Positions 1-9,382 of a stretch of 60,005 bases of DNA are shown here, in pieces. The stretch is taken from assembly GCA_003244255.1 (NCBI GenBank), contig QHCD01000054.1:1-60005 (forward strand), read 5' to 3'. Positions within the stretch are counted from its first letter, which is position 1, and every line of letters begins with the position of its first letter. A model generated the notes under the pieces. The model did no database searches and had not been told where the DNA came from. It saw nothing but the letters and a program-made list of their open reading frames with translations. A program made the translations under genes and the position numbers. The stretch comes from Pseudonocardiales bacterium (GTDB lineage Bacteria > Actinomycetota > Actinomycetes > Mycobacteriales > QHCD01).

Positions 1-167
1 CGACCGTCTGAGCCCGCCGATCCTCTGCGGGACGAGCGAAATCAGCGGCTGCGTCGGCGCGGGTGTCGCTGCAGGGCGTTCCGCCAGCGGCACGCTGCGA
101 TCAGTGACCGGTTGTAGTTTGGTGCGGAGTCGAGGTTGCCGTCGGGGTTCCTATGGTGCGCCGCAAT
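1..167. other. Window edge with no recognised gene
   Basis: This stretch lies downstream of the MFS transporter gene. On the minus strand one frame is open for about 40 codons but has no convincing start inside the window and matches no family I recognise. Open frames running through it on the plus strand are shadows of the transporter gene. I see no clear terminator. Confidence 0.4.
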
Positions 168-1385
168 CTATGGCTTGGTGTCGCGGCGTTGGGAGATGCT
201 GACGACCCCGGACGTGCAGGCCACCAGTAGGCCAGACGTGGCCATCGCGGCCGGTACCGACGCCCAGACCGCGAAGGCGCCGAAGAGCACCGGGCCTAGC
301 CCTTGGGCTGTCATCATGCCGGTCGAGAGCAGGGTGAACGCTTGGCCTTGCAGCTCGGCTGGTAGGACGGCAAGGAACATCCGTTGGAGACCGAGTGTGT
401 AGGAGAAGCCACACCCGGCGGCGGCGAGCACGACCAGCGATATCAGCAGGCCAGGTCGGCTGAGGAAAACCAGCAGTGGACCGCCTAGCAGTGCGACGAG
501 CCACGGCGCGGCGCGTTCGCGTGTTTGCGGCTTCAGCAGCCGGCCGACGACCAGATCGCCAAGCAGCATCCCGATGGGCAGTGCGGCCAGGAGCAGCCCG
601 GTGGAACCGGCGGGGAGGTGCCGCACAGTCGTGTACGGCACCAGTAGCGCCTCTGCACCTACCGACAGCCCGGCAGGCAGCCAGTGCGCGAGCAGTAATG
701 CTCGCACCCGACGGTCGGTGAGTAGCTGACGGTTGCCGCGCAGTGTGCTGGTGACCGTGCCGCGCAGACGCCGCGCGGCGACTGCCGCCGGGTGCGAGTC
801 CAGGCGCAGCCGGACCATGCCGGCGGCGGTGAGGTGCAGTGCCGCGCACACCGCGAGGGCGGCCCGCGCGCCGAGTGCTGCGATGGTCGCGCCGCCCGCC
901 GCAAGCCCGAGCAGCTGGCCGGCCGATGAGGACATGCTGGACATGGAGCGACCCAGGACGTAGCTGTCGCCGGACAGGGTCGCGGCGACCAGCCGGCTGG
1001 ACGCACCGTTGAAGACCGGTGTCACGCAGGCCACGGCGGCGACCAGGCACAGTGCGATCGGCACCGGCATCTGCAGCCCTGCCAGCAGCAGCGCGACGAC
1101 AGCTTCGATGAGGTATCCGGCCACGAGCAGCCGGCGGGGTGGGAGCCGGTCGGCGAGGCTGCCGATCAGCATCCCCCCGACGGCCTGCGGGAGGAAGCCG
1201 ATGCCGTACGTGACCGCGGCCAGTAGCGCAGATCCGGTGGTGGCGTACACGAGCACTGACAGGGCAAGGATCCGCAGCGTGTCGGCGATGATGGCGGCGA
1301 AGCGGGAGATGAACAGCACCCGGAACTGCTGGTGGGCCAGCACGCCGCTGTAGGTCGCGGAACGCTCAGGCGTCGTCGTGGTCAT
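168..1385 (-). CDS. MFS family transporter, probable drug or metabolite exporter
   Basis: A polytopic membrane protein of about 405 residues with some 12 hydrophobic segments, as expected for the major facilitator superfamily. The segment GMLIGSLADRLPPRR, roughly residues 70-85, is the typical cytoplasmic loop 2-3 motif (G-x3-D-R-x-x-R-R). A second equivalent loop follows mid-protein (GMLLGDLVVGRLL). The substrate cannot be read from the sequence. The gene is divergent from an ArsR-type regulator with about 65 bp between them, so regulation by that neighbour is likely. I chose the ATG at 1385; a GTG seven codons upstream (1406) is also open. Family assignment is firm, substrate is unknown. 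Confidence 0.85.
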   Translation of the reverse strand: MTTTTPERSATYSGVLAHQQFRVLFISRFAAIIADTLRILALSVLVYATTGSALLAAVTYGIGFLPQAVGGMLIGSLADRLPPRRLLVAGYLIEAVVALLLAGLQMPVPIALCLVAAVACVTPVFNGASSRLVAATLSGDSYVLGRSMSSMSSSAGQLLGLAAGGATIAALGARAALAVCAALHLTAAGMVRLRLDSHPAAVAARRLRGTVTSTLRGNRQLLTDRRVRALLLAHWLPAGLSVGAEALLVPYTTVRHLPAGSTGLLLAALPIGMLLGDLVVGRLLKPQTRERAAPWLVALLGGPLLVFLSRPGLLISLVVLAAAGCGFSYTLGLQRMFLAVLPAELQGQAFTLLSTGMMTAQGLGPVLFGAFAVWASVPAAMATSGLLVACTSGVVSISQRRDTKP

Positions 1386-1424
1386 GCGGACCAGGCTGAG
1401 CGCCACGGACCGGCCCGGGTACTG

Positions 1425-1442
1425 TTTCGGCTACTGCCGAAA
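1425..1442. promoter_or_regulatory. Inverted repeat, candidate operator between MFS and ArsR-type genes
   Basis: A perfect 6-bp inverted repeat TTTCGG-(6)-CCGAAA sits in the short divergent intergenic region. Its right arm touches the ribosome binding site of the regulator gene (AAAGG at 1440-1444). Position and symmetry suit a winged-helix dimer repressing both genes. Binding is inferred. Confidence 0.5.
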
Positions 1443-1449
1443 GGTCAGC

Positions 1450-2433
1450 ATGGTTCTGCGCATCGAGCTCGGCCCGGACGATCTGGTACACAGCAGGTTC
1501 GCCATCTCACCGCTGTTCGAACTGGACAGTCTGCTGCGCCGCCTCAGCGGCTTCGACGAGCGGCTCCCGGCGGCCTGGACGACCCGGCTGCGCCCCGCAT
1601 ACGAGCAGCTGCGCGCCCAGACACCACTGCACGCGGTGCTCGCGCTGATATCCCGTCGTGGTGGTCCGGCATTCCTGGCACCACCACCGGCCGGAATGGA
1701 TCAGAAAGTACAGGACGACCTGCAAGCGGTGCGCGCGACCACGCTTGCCGTCGCCCGGGCCGAGATCGACCGGTGTCTTGCCCTGAGCGGGCCACCCGAG
1801 CCTGCCGCGGCACGGGTGCTGCGGGACCGGCGCGTCGTGTCGCTGCTGGCCGACGCGCTGGAGCATGCCTGGACCGAGCTGCTGGCACCTGAATGGCCGC
1901 AGCTACGCGCCATCGCCGAGCGCGACGTCGTACACCGGTCGGCCGCGCTGTCGCGGGCGGGCTGGGCCGCGGCGATCGGCGGACTCAGCCGGGTCGTCCG
2001 GTGGCGCGACGGAGCCTTGGAAGTGCTGCGCTTTCCCGACCAGACCACCACCCCCGCAGGCGCCGGGCTGCTGCTCGTCCCCGCGGTGCTCATCTGGCCA
2101 CATGTCGCGGTGTTCACCGACAACCCCTGGCCGCGCGCACTGATCTACCCGGCGCGGGGCAGCGGTGCGCTCTGGGAACAGCCCCACGCCGCCCCAGCCG
2201 GACTGGCCCGGCTGCTCGGCGCCGGTCGAGCCCGGGTGCTTGACGCGCTCGACAGCCCAGCCAGCACCAGCCACCTCGGCGCCGCGCTCGCCCTATCGCT
2301 GGGCACCGTCGGCGAGCACCTAGCCGTGCTACGCGACGCCGGACTGGTCAACGGCACCCGCTCAGGCCGGTCAGTGCTCTACGCCCGGACCGCCATCGGC
2401 GACGCACTCGTAGGGGCGGCCGACCGCCCCTGA
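1450..2433 (+). CDS. ArsR-family winged-helix regulator with DUF5937-like N-terminal domain
   Basis: A 327-residue protein whose C-terminal ~60 residues form an ArsR/SmtB winged helix: a recognition-helix region (LSLGTVGEHLAVLRDAGLV) followed by a wing (GTRSGRSVLYARTAIGDAL). The long N-terminal part, beginning LRIELGPDDLVHSRFAISPL, matches the DUF5937-type region found in many actinobacterial ArsR proteins and may bind a ligand. No metal-binding cysteine cluster is visible, so it is probably not a metal sensor. The ATG at 1450 is chosen because AAAGG lies five bases upstream and because family similarity begins there; the frame is open further upstream. It probably controls the divergent MFS transporter. 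Confidence 0.82.
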   Translation: MVLRIELGPDDLVHSRFAISPLFELDSLLRRLSGFDERLPAAWTTRLRPAYEQLRAQTPLHAVLALISRRGGPAFLAPPPAGMDQKVQDDLQAVRATTLAVARAEIDRCLALSGPPEPAAARVLRDRRVVSLLADALEHAWTELLAPEWPQLRAIAERDVVHRSAALSRAGWAAAIGGLSRVVRWRDGALEVLRFPDQTTTPAGAGLLLVPAVLIWPHVAVFTDNPWPRALIYPARGSGALWEQPHAAPAGLARLLGAGRARVLDALDSPASTSHLGAALALSLGTVGEHLAVLRDAGLVNGTRSGRSVLYARTAIGDALVGAADRP

Positions 2434-2445
2434 CCCTCCCCACAG

Positions 2446-2818
2446 GCAGGATCGCGTAGCGGTTGCGGCTGTCGAGCCGGGCGAAGAGGTCGCTCGCAGG
2501 AGGCGCCGCGTCCAGGGCGGCCTGCACGTCGGGCGGCACGGCCGCCGCCCGCCCGTCGTAGGCCGCCTCCCACCGACCGTTGCTCTGTGCCTGCTCGACC
2601 GCGGCCAGACCCGCCGGTTGCATCAGCCCGTCGGCAATGAGCCGCTGCGCGCGGTCCCGGTTGATCGAGTGCCTGGGCGTAGGCCGGGCTCCGTACCGCC
2701 GAGCCCTCTTCGCGAAGACCATCCAGACGCCCGCGGAATCGGCGTGCCACCGGTGCAGCCACCGCTGCCAGTCCTCGACCGTCGGCGGTTCCACGACCGG
2801 CAGCTCGACACCAGACAC
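2446..2818 (-). pseudogene. Decayed YdeI/OmpD-associated-like gene
   Basis: The first ~38 residues (ELPVVEPPTVEDWQRWLHRW, then DSAGVWMVFAKRAR) and a later block (INRDRAQRLIADGLMQPAGL, GRWEAAYDG, RNRYAILPVG) match the YdeI/OmpD-associated protein family. The roughly 60 residues that normally separate them are missing, including the conserved ALCFGWIDG-type core. The normal C-terminus is also lost: the frame runs into unrelated residues over the end of the neighbouring regulator gene. I read this as an internally deleted and truncated remnant. The family normally has 180-200 residues. Its original role here is unknown. Confidence 0.7.
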
Positions 2819-2847
2819 CGGATCAATGAATCACCGCCATCCCCCCA

Positions 2848-2853
2848 TAGGGT
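2848..2853 (+). promoter_or_regulatory. Candidate -10 hexamer of a leaderless promoter
   Basis: TAGGGT lies exactly six bases before the ATG of the amidohydrolase, and no Shine-Dalgarno sequence is present. This spacing puts the transcription start at the start codon, as in actinobacterial leaderless transcripts. No -35 box is obvious. Confidence 0.45.
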
Positions 2854-2859
2854 GCCGGC

Positions 2860-4068
2860 ATGCCACGCACGCTGTTCGCCAATGCAACGGTCTTCGACGG
2901 CACCGGTGCCGCGCCCGCCAAGGGCGATGTCGTGGTCGAAGCCGGGCGGGTCATCGACGTGGGCCTTGGGCTCGACGGCGACGAGATCATCGACCTGTCC
3001 GGCACGACCCTGCTGCCCGGCTTCTTCGACTGTCACGTGCACTTTGTGATGAACACACTTGACCGGCTGGTGATCGCGCAGCGCCCGTTCTCTTATCAGT
3101 TCTACGTCGCTGAGCAGAACATGCGGCGCACGCTGGACGTCGGCATCACCAGCGTGCGCGATGCGGGCGGCGCGGACCTCGGCATCGCGCAGGCGCAGGT
3201 CGAGGGTCTGATCGCCGGGCCGCGCACGCAGATCGCGCTCAGCATGATCAGCCAGACCGGTGGTCACGGCGACGACTGGATGCCCTCGGGATGCCACCTG
3301 CCGCTGATGCAGCCCCATCCGGGCCGGCCGGCGGCGATCGTCGACGGTCCCGACCAGATGCGCCGGACAGCTCGCGAGCTGATCCGCGACGGTGCGACCG
3401 TGCTGAAGGTGGCGACCAGCGGCGGCGTGCTGTCGCCCCGCGACGATCCGCGGCACGGGCACTTCCGCGACGCCGAGATCTCGGTACTGGTCGAGGAAGC
3501 GACGGCCGCCGGCAGATTCGTGATGGCCCACGCCCAGGGCACGGACGGCATCAAGGTCGCCGTCCGGTCCGGCGTGCGCTCGATCGAGCACGGGATCTAC
3601 CTCGACGACGAGGCGATCGAGATGATGCTCGAGCGCGGCACCTGGCTGGTGCCGACGCTGACCGCGCCGCGCGCGGTGATCGAGGCCGTCGACGCCGGCG
3701 TGCCGCTGCCGGCGTCGGTGGTCGAGAAGGCCCGGATGGTGGTCGAGGTGCACACCGAATCGGTGCGGCGCGCCATCGAGGCCGGCGTGCGGATCGCGAT
3801 GGGCACCGACTCCGGCGTGGGCCGGCACGGGGAGAACCTGCGCGAACTGCAGATGATGGCCGAGTGCGGCATGGATCCGCTGGCCGTGCTGCACGCGACG
3901 ACCGGATCGGCGGCGCGGCTGCTCGGCGTCGACGCCGACCGCGGAACCATCGAACCGGGCAGGCGCGCCGACCTCGTCGTCATCGACGGCGACGCGCGCG
4001 AGCTCGGCGGGCTGCGAGAACGGGTCCGGGCGGTCTACCAGGACGGCACGCTCGTCGCCGGCGGCTGA
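2860..4068 (+). CDS. Metal-dependent amidohydrolase, prolidase/imidazolonepropionase-like
   Basis: A 402-residue cytoplasmic enzyme of the amidohydrolase superfamily. The N-terminal composite-domain strand (LFANATVFDGTG) leads to the first metal motif LLPGFFDCHVHF (HxH, about residues 57-62). The lysine region TVLKVATSGG (about 180-190) may supply the carboxylated bridging lysine. Later metal histidines appear in FVMAHAQG and RSIEHGIYL, and the catalytic aspartate in AMGTDSGVG (about residue 314). The C-terminal GTIEPGRRADLVVIDGD motif is typical. Members hydrolyse Xaa-Pro dipeptides, cyclic amides or related substrates; the substrate here is not determined. It converges with terC, only four bases separating the genes. 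Confidence 0.87.
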   Translation: MPRTLFANATVFDGTGAAPAKGDVVVEAGRVIDVGLGLDGDEIIDLSGTTLLPGFFDCHVHFVMNTLDRLVIAQRPFSYQFYVAEQNMRRTLDVGITSVRDAGGADLGIAQAQVEGLIAGPRTQIALSMISQTGGHGDDWMPSGCHLPLMQPHPGRPAAIVDGPDQMRRTARELIRDGATVLKVATSGGVLSPRDDPRHGHFRDAEISVLVEEATAAGRFVMAHAQGTDGIKVAVRSGVRSIEHGIYLDDEAIEMMLERGTWLVPTLTAPRAVIEAVDAGVPLPASVVEKARMVVEVHTESVRRAIEAGVRIAMGTDSGVGRHGENLRELQMMAECGMDPLAVLHATTGSAARLLGVDADRGTIEPGRRADLVVIDGDARELGGLRERVRAVYQDGTLVAGG

Positions 4069-4072
4069 TCGA

Positions 4073-5044
4073 TCAGGAACCCGGCGGCCGGTGTGACTTC
4101 ACCGCGTCTGGATCGCGACGGACCTTGACCAGGCTCGCCAGCGCGGTGACGGCGAGCACGCCGATGATCACGCCGAGCGAGAGCTCGATGCCGAGGTGCG
4201 GTGCCCAGCCAACGCCGCTGCCGGCCAGCGCCTCGAAGATGAGCTTGATGCCGATGAACCCGAGAACGACGGCGAGGCCAACGCTCAGGTATACCAGCCG
4301 GTCGAGCAGGCCGCCGATCAAGAAGTAGAGCTGCCGCAACCCCATCAGAGCGAACATGTTCGCCGCGAAGACCAGGTAAGGCGCCTTGGTGAGGCCGTAG
4401 ATCGCGGGGATGGAGTCGAGGGCGAACAGCAGGTCGGTGGTGCCCAGGGCCAGGATCACGAACAGCATCGGGGTCGCCAGCCGGCGGCTGCCCTGCGTCG
4501 TCGTCAGATGGACACCGTTGAACTCCTCGGTCGCCGGCAGCCGCCTGGTGACCCATCGCATCAACGCGTTGTCCTCGGAATCCTCGTGGTCACCGGAGCG
4601 TGCCAGCTGGATCGCCGTGTAGACGAGGAAGCCGCCGAAGATGTAGAAGACCCACGAGAACGCGGCGATGGCCGCGGCTCCGATGGCGATGAAGATTCCG
4701 CGCAGGACCAGCGCGAGGATGATGCCGACCAGCAGGGCGGTCTGCTGGTAGGCGCGCGGCACCCGGAACCGCCCCATGATGACGACGAAGATGAACAGGT
4801 TGTCGATCGACAGGCTGTATTCGGTGATCCATCCGGCAAAGAACTCTTTCGCGTGCACCCCGCCGGCGATGAGGGCGATCCCGACGCCGAACACGACGGC
4901 GAGCCCGATGTAGACGGCGATCGCGATGCCACACTCGCGCAGCGAGGGCTCGTGCGGGCGCCGTCCGATCACGAACACGTCGAAGGCGAGCACGGCCACC
5001 AGCACGGCGATCGTGACGACCCAGACGTACGGGTGGATGGTCAT
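4073..5044 (-). CDS. TerC family integral membrane protein, probable metal exporter
   Basis: A 323-residue TerC-family protein with about eight transmembrane segments. Signature acidic motifs lie within the membrane: TEYSLSIDNLFIF (about residues 74-86) and DLLFALDSIPAI (about 210). TerC proteins have been linked to tellurite resistance, and several relatives to Mn2+ efflux. The upstream leader carries hallmarks of a yybP-ykoY riboswitch, which supports a manganese role. The ATG at 5044 is chosen because family similarity starts there (MTIHPYVW) and because it overlaps the stop of a 13-codon leader ORF as ATGA. The frame is open further upstream but lacks the family pattern. Confidence 0.88.
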   Translation of the reverse strand: MTIHPYVWVVTIAVLVAVLAFDVFVIGRRPHEPSLRECGIAIAVYIGLAVVFGVGIALIAGGVHAKEFFAGWITEYSLSIDNLFIFVVIMGRFRVPRAYQQTALLVGIILALVLRGIFIAIGAAAIAAFSWVFYIFGGFLVYTAIQLARSGDHEDSEDNALMRWVTRRLPATEEFNGVHLTTTQGSRRLATPMLFVILALGTTDLLFALDSIPAIYGLTKAPYLVFAANMFALMGLRQLYFLIGGLLDRLVYLSVGLAVVLGFIGIKLIFEALAGSGVGWAPHLGIELSLGVIIGVLAVTALASLVKVRRDPDAVKSHRPPGS

Positions 5045-5082
5045 CCGAGCGCCCTGCACGCTGCGTCGGGACTGGCGCGCAT
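5041..5082 (-). CDS. 13-codon leader ORF translationally coupled to terC
   Basis: ATG at 5082 opens an ORF encoding MRASPDAACRALG. It is preceded six bases upstream by a full Shine-Dalgarno GGAGGT. Its TGA overlaps the terC ATG as ATGA. The best ribosome binding site in the leader thus belongs to this mini-ORF, and terC has none of its own. I infer that ribosomes enter here and re-initiate on terC, so a riboswitch acting on the GGAGGT would control terC through coupling. Confidence 0.5.
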   Translation of the reverse strand: MRASPDAACRALG

Positions 5083-5084
5083 AC

Positions 5085-5225
5085 GAACACCTCCGGTTGG
5101 GCAGCGCTCGGCCGCCATCCCGGAGGTCTCTCCCGCCTCGCGCCGCGAGACCGATGGAGCCGGATGCGTGTGGACGCACCGTGATGACGACACCACCGCG
5201 AAGGGATACTCCCCTCCCGCGCTCC
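5085..5225 (-). ncRNA. Probable yybP-ykoY (Mn2+) riboswitch upstream of terC
   Basis: On the minus strand the leader contains the two most conserved yybP-ykoY blocks in order: GGGGAGTA (5214-5207) and GAGACCTCC (5130-5122), separated by about 76 bases of stem-forming sequence. Downstream, CCGGAGGT (5096-5089), which includes the Shine-Dalgarno, is perfectly complementary to ACCTCCGG (5127-5120). This gives a ready switch between the aptamer 3' strand and a hairpin hiding the ribosome binding site. TerC is a common partner of this riboswitch class. The closing stem P1 is not convincing by eye, so a covariance-model search should decide. Confidence 0.65.
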
Positions 5226-5281
5226 TCAGTGTGCCCGACCGGTGCTGGCCCGGCCAGGGCCATTCACCGAGATCGCCGTTG

Positions 5282-5629
5282 CTAGGGACGCTTGCTCTTG
5301 GGCAGCCGTGCGACGACGTCGTCGTAGGACGCGTCGATCAGCTCGCGAAGCTCGTCGGTCCGGATCGCACCGCCGAGCCGCAGCGTGTTCCAGCCGTAAC
5401 GCCCGATGTAGGCCATCACCGTCACGTCGTCTGGGTAGCGCTCGATCAGCTCGTCGGCGTCGTCTCGGTCCCGGCCGCACTTCAGGCCGAGCGTGGTCGT
5501 GCCAAGAAAGGCGAAGATCTTCTCTCCCACTTTCGCCACCCGGTCGCCGTCCCACGGCTCGTCCGGCCATGCCCCTGGCTTTGCCAGGCAGTAGTCGGCC
5601 ATCTCTTCGTACCTGGGCCGCCGGCTCAT
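5282..5629 (-). CDS. MmcQ/YjbR family protein
   Basis: A 115-residue protein matching the MmcQ/YjbR fold: early KPGAWPDEPWDGD, a central beta region (AFLGTTTLGLKCGRD), the conserved IGRYGWNTLRL segment and a final ELIDASYDDVVARLPK helix. Members have a CyaY-like fold proposed to bind DNA; no precise function is established. Its ATG overlaps the stop of the upstream VOC gene by four bases, so it is the last cistron of the uvrB-VOC-mmcQ unit. Confidence 0.85.
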   Translation of the reverse strand: MSRRPRYEEMADYCLAKPGAWPDEPWDGDRVAKVGEKIFAFLGTTTLGLKCGRDRDDADELIERYPDDVTVMAYIGRYGWNTLRLGGAIRTDELRELIDASYDDVVARLPKSKRP

Positions 5630-6026
5630 CGATGCGCCACCGCCTCGACGTTCTCTGCCTCGCTCGACGGGTGGTGGCCGACGACGTTGACGACGCGGCC
5701 GTCGGGATCGGCGAGAAAGAACCGCCGCACTCCCCAGGGCTCGTCGGTGATCTCATACACGATCGTCGCGTCGGCCGCCCGCGCCCGCGCGTACGCGGCG
5801 TCGACGTCGTCGACACCGATCGACATCATCGGCACCGGATCCTCGACCTCCGCCGCGGCCATGATGATCAGCTCGCCGCCACCACCGCACGGGCCGAGCG
5901 ACCGCACCCAGCCCTGGTCCATGTTCGTGTCCAGCCCGAAGATGTCGGCGTAGAAGTCCGCAAGCTCTGACAGCCGCTCGGTCACCAGGTCGGGGACGAT
6001 ACGGCCGACGGTGAATCCCGGCTCGC

Positions 6027-6030
<4 letters not shown>
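5626..6030 (-). CDS. VOC (glyoxalase/bleomycin-resistance) superfamily protein
   Basis: A 134-residue protein with one vicinal-oxygen-chelate module pair: an N-terminal half ending in ELIIMA, and a C-terminal half with [14 protein letters not shown] and the typical tail [19 protein letters not shown]. Such small members act as dioxygenase-like, glyoxalase-like or ligand-binding proteins. The metal-ligand pattern is incomplete, so catalysis is uncertain. The start ATG overlaps the uvrB stop as ATGA, indicating co-transcription with uvrB. Confidence 0.85.
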
Positions 6031-8147
<2,117 letters not shown>

Positions 8148-8247
8148 GCCGTCAACCGTACGACGGCGGACCGACAATCCGCTGGGATCGGCGTCGGCCC
8201 CAGGTTCCAGCGCGCTGCCGGGTGGTCCGAGCCGATGAGCCACGCTT

Positions 8248-8309
8248 GTTGATCATGCGCTTTCGGGACAGAAAACCGGCGTGTCGCGTCCCGGAAGTGC
8301 ATGATCAAC
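8248..8309. repeat. 62-bp imperfect palindromic intergenic element
   Basis: Two 22-base arms (8248-8269 and 8288-8309) match with only two mismatches around an 18-base loop. The outermost part is GTTGATCATGC and the inner part GGGAC. It lies between the nucleotidyltransferase gene and uvrB, both on the minus strand. It could be a REP-like dispersed element or a bidirectional terminator. No T-run follows on either side, which favours a repeat element. Confidence 0.7.
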
Positions 8310-8330
8310 ATGTCGTTTGGGCCGGATCGC

Positions 8331-9161
8331 TCAGCGGTGTCTCGCGCAGGCCGCGGCCGTGTCGCGCACGAGGTCGGCCGCGGAGTCGACGGCGGCGGAC
8401 AGGTCGGCCGCGCTGGTGCCGAGAGCGGCCATGATGGCGTGGGCACGCGCCTCAAAACCAACCGGTGCGATGCCCAGCCGACCCGCCGAGGCGACCGCGC
8501 CCTTCTCGTTGATCAGCCAGCGACCGGCCCGGCCGTGCAACGCGTGCGTACATGCCCCGATGACCCGAAACAGGCAGCCGGCAACCCACGTGGTGTCACC
8601 GCGGCCAATCGCCTTCCGGACTCCTGCGATCAGAAACGTCGCCTCCCCGAGTCCATCCACCAAGGCCTCGGCGAGTTCGGGAGGGTAGTCGGCGGTCTGC
8701 GCTTTCAAGGCGGTCAGCTCCCCGCTCGGGTCGGCGAGAACGCGGCCGAGCGCTACCTCGCCGGCATAGGCGAAGTCGGGCACACCCAGCGGGTGGCCGG
8801 TCTGAACGTGGAACCGGAACCGCCCGCGTTGGGCGTCCGCCCAGGCCGCCCGGACCCGGTCCAGATCACGGTAGATCCAGTCGACCGCCGTATCCCCGAT
8901 CGAGAGCCAGCCGCCGCCGTCGACCCACGGTCCCCAGTCCCCCGGCGAGGTGACCCGGGCGTCCGGCCCGGCGACCGCGCGCGCGAGCGCGCGGAGCCCG
9001 GTGACGTCCAGCGGCGGACGGTAGTAGACGCCGAGGTCGACGTCGGAGTCCGGCGCGTGATCGTCGCGAGCCCGGCTTCCGCCCAGCGACACCCCCACCA
9101 CGCCGGGCACAGCGGCGAGCCTGCCGGCCAGCTCCCGCAGCTCATCGTCCGCCAACGGCAT
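8331..9161 (-). CDS. Minimal nucleotidyltransferase-fold protein
   Basis: A 276-residue protein with the nucleotidyltransferase signature GGSRARDD (from residue 27) followed by DSDVDLGVYY, giving the metal-binding aspartates at about 40 and 42. The following ~200 residues are mostly helical, with a conserved-looking KALIGRGD-type region (VRKAIGRGDTTWVAG). This layout resembles aminoglycoside-nucleotidyltransferase-like and DUF4037-like proteins. The substrate is unknown. The gene stands alone between two palindromic elements. Confidence 0.75.
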   Translation of the reverse strand: MPLADDELRELAGRLAAVPGVVGVSLGGSRARDDHAPDSDVDLGVYYRPPLDVTGLRALARAVAGPDARVTSPGDWGPWVDGGGWLSIGDTAVDWIYRDLDRVRAAWADAQRGRFRFHVQTGHPLGVPDFAYAGEVALGRVLADPSGELTALKAQTADYPPELAEALVDGLGEATFLIAGVRKAIGRGDTTWVAGCLFRVIGACTHALHGRAGRWLINEKGAVASAGRLGIAPVGFEARAHAIMAALGTSAADLSAAVDSAADLVRDTAAACARHR

Positions 9162-9201
9162 CGGCCGATCTTCTCAGCCGCTGGACGCCTCCGCGAGCCG
9201 C

Positions 9202-9259
9202 CGAGATCCGGATTCACCACCGCAAGATCGGCCCGACGCGGTGGTAAATCCGGATCTCG
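9202..9259. repeat. 58-bp near-perfect palindromic element
   Basis: Two 22-base arms (9202-9223 and 9238-9259) differ at a single position and flank a 14-base loop. The outer sequence is CGAGATCCGGATT. It lies just upstream of the nucleotidyltransferase gene and differs in sequence from the palindrome at 8248-8309, but has the same size and architecture. Confidence 0.7.
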
Positions 9260-9326
9260 CGGGGTGCCGGGTGCGGGCGCGATCTCGCGGGGTGCCGGGT
9301 GCGGGGTGCGGGGTGCGGGGTGCGGG
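9252..9326. repeat. GC-rich tandem repeats (28-bp unit and GGGGTGC heptamers)
   Basis: A 25-base sequence beginning GATCTCGCGGGGTGCC occurs twice (from 9252 and from 9280). The second copy runs into several tandem GGGGTGC heptamers up to about 9325. The first copy starts inside the right arm of the palindrome at 9202-9259. This looks like slippage expansion of the palindrome's flank. Confidence 0.65.
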
Positions 9327-9369
9327 CACCACGGAGGCCGCCGGATTGCTCCCGGCGGCCTCCGTGGTG
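9327..9369 (-). terminator. 18-bp perfect hairpin, terminator of the S53 protease gene
   Basis: A perfect 18-base-pair stem (9327-9344 with 9352-9369) and a 7-base loop begin about 13 bases beyond the stop codon of the protease gene on the minus strand. There is no U-tract, as is common for actinobacterial terminators. The stem is almost entirely G/C and must be very stable. Confidence 0.75.
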
Positions 9370-9382
9370 ACCCTGCGTGAGA

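Noticed and set aside
4196..5953. Plus-strand open frame of 585 codons
   Set aside because: It is antisense to terC and the small genes after uvrB, has low-complexity charged composition and no family similarity. It is a high-GC shadow.
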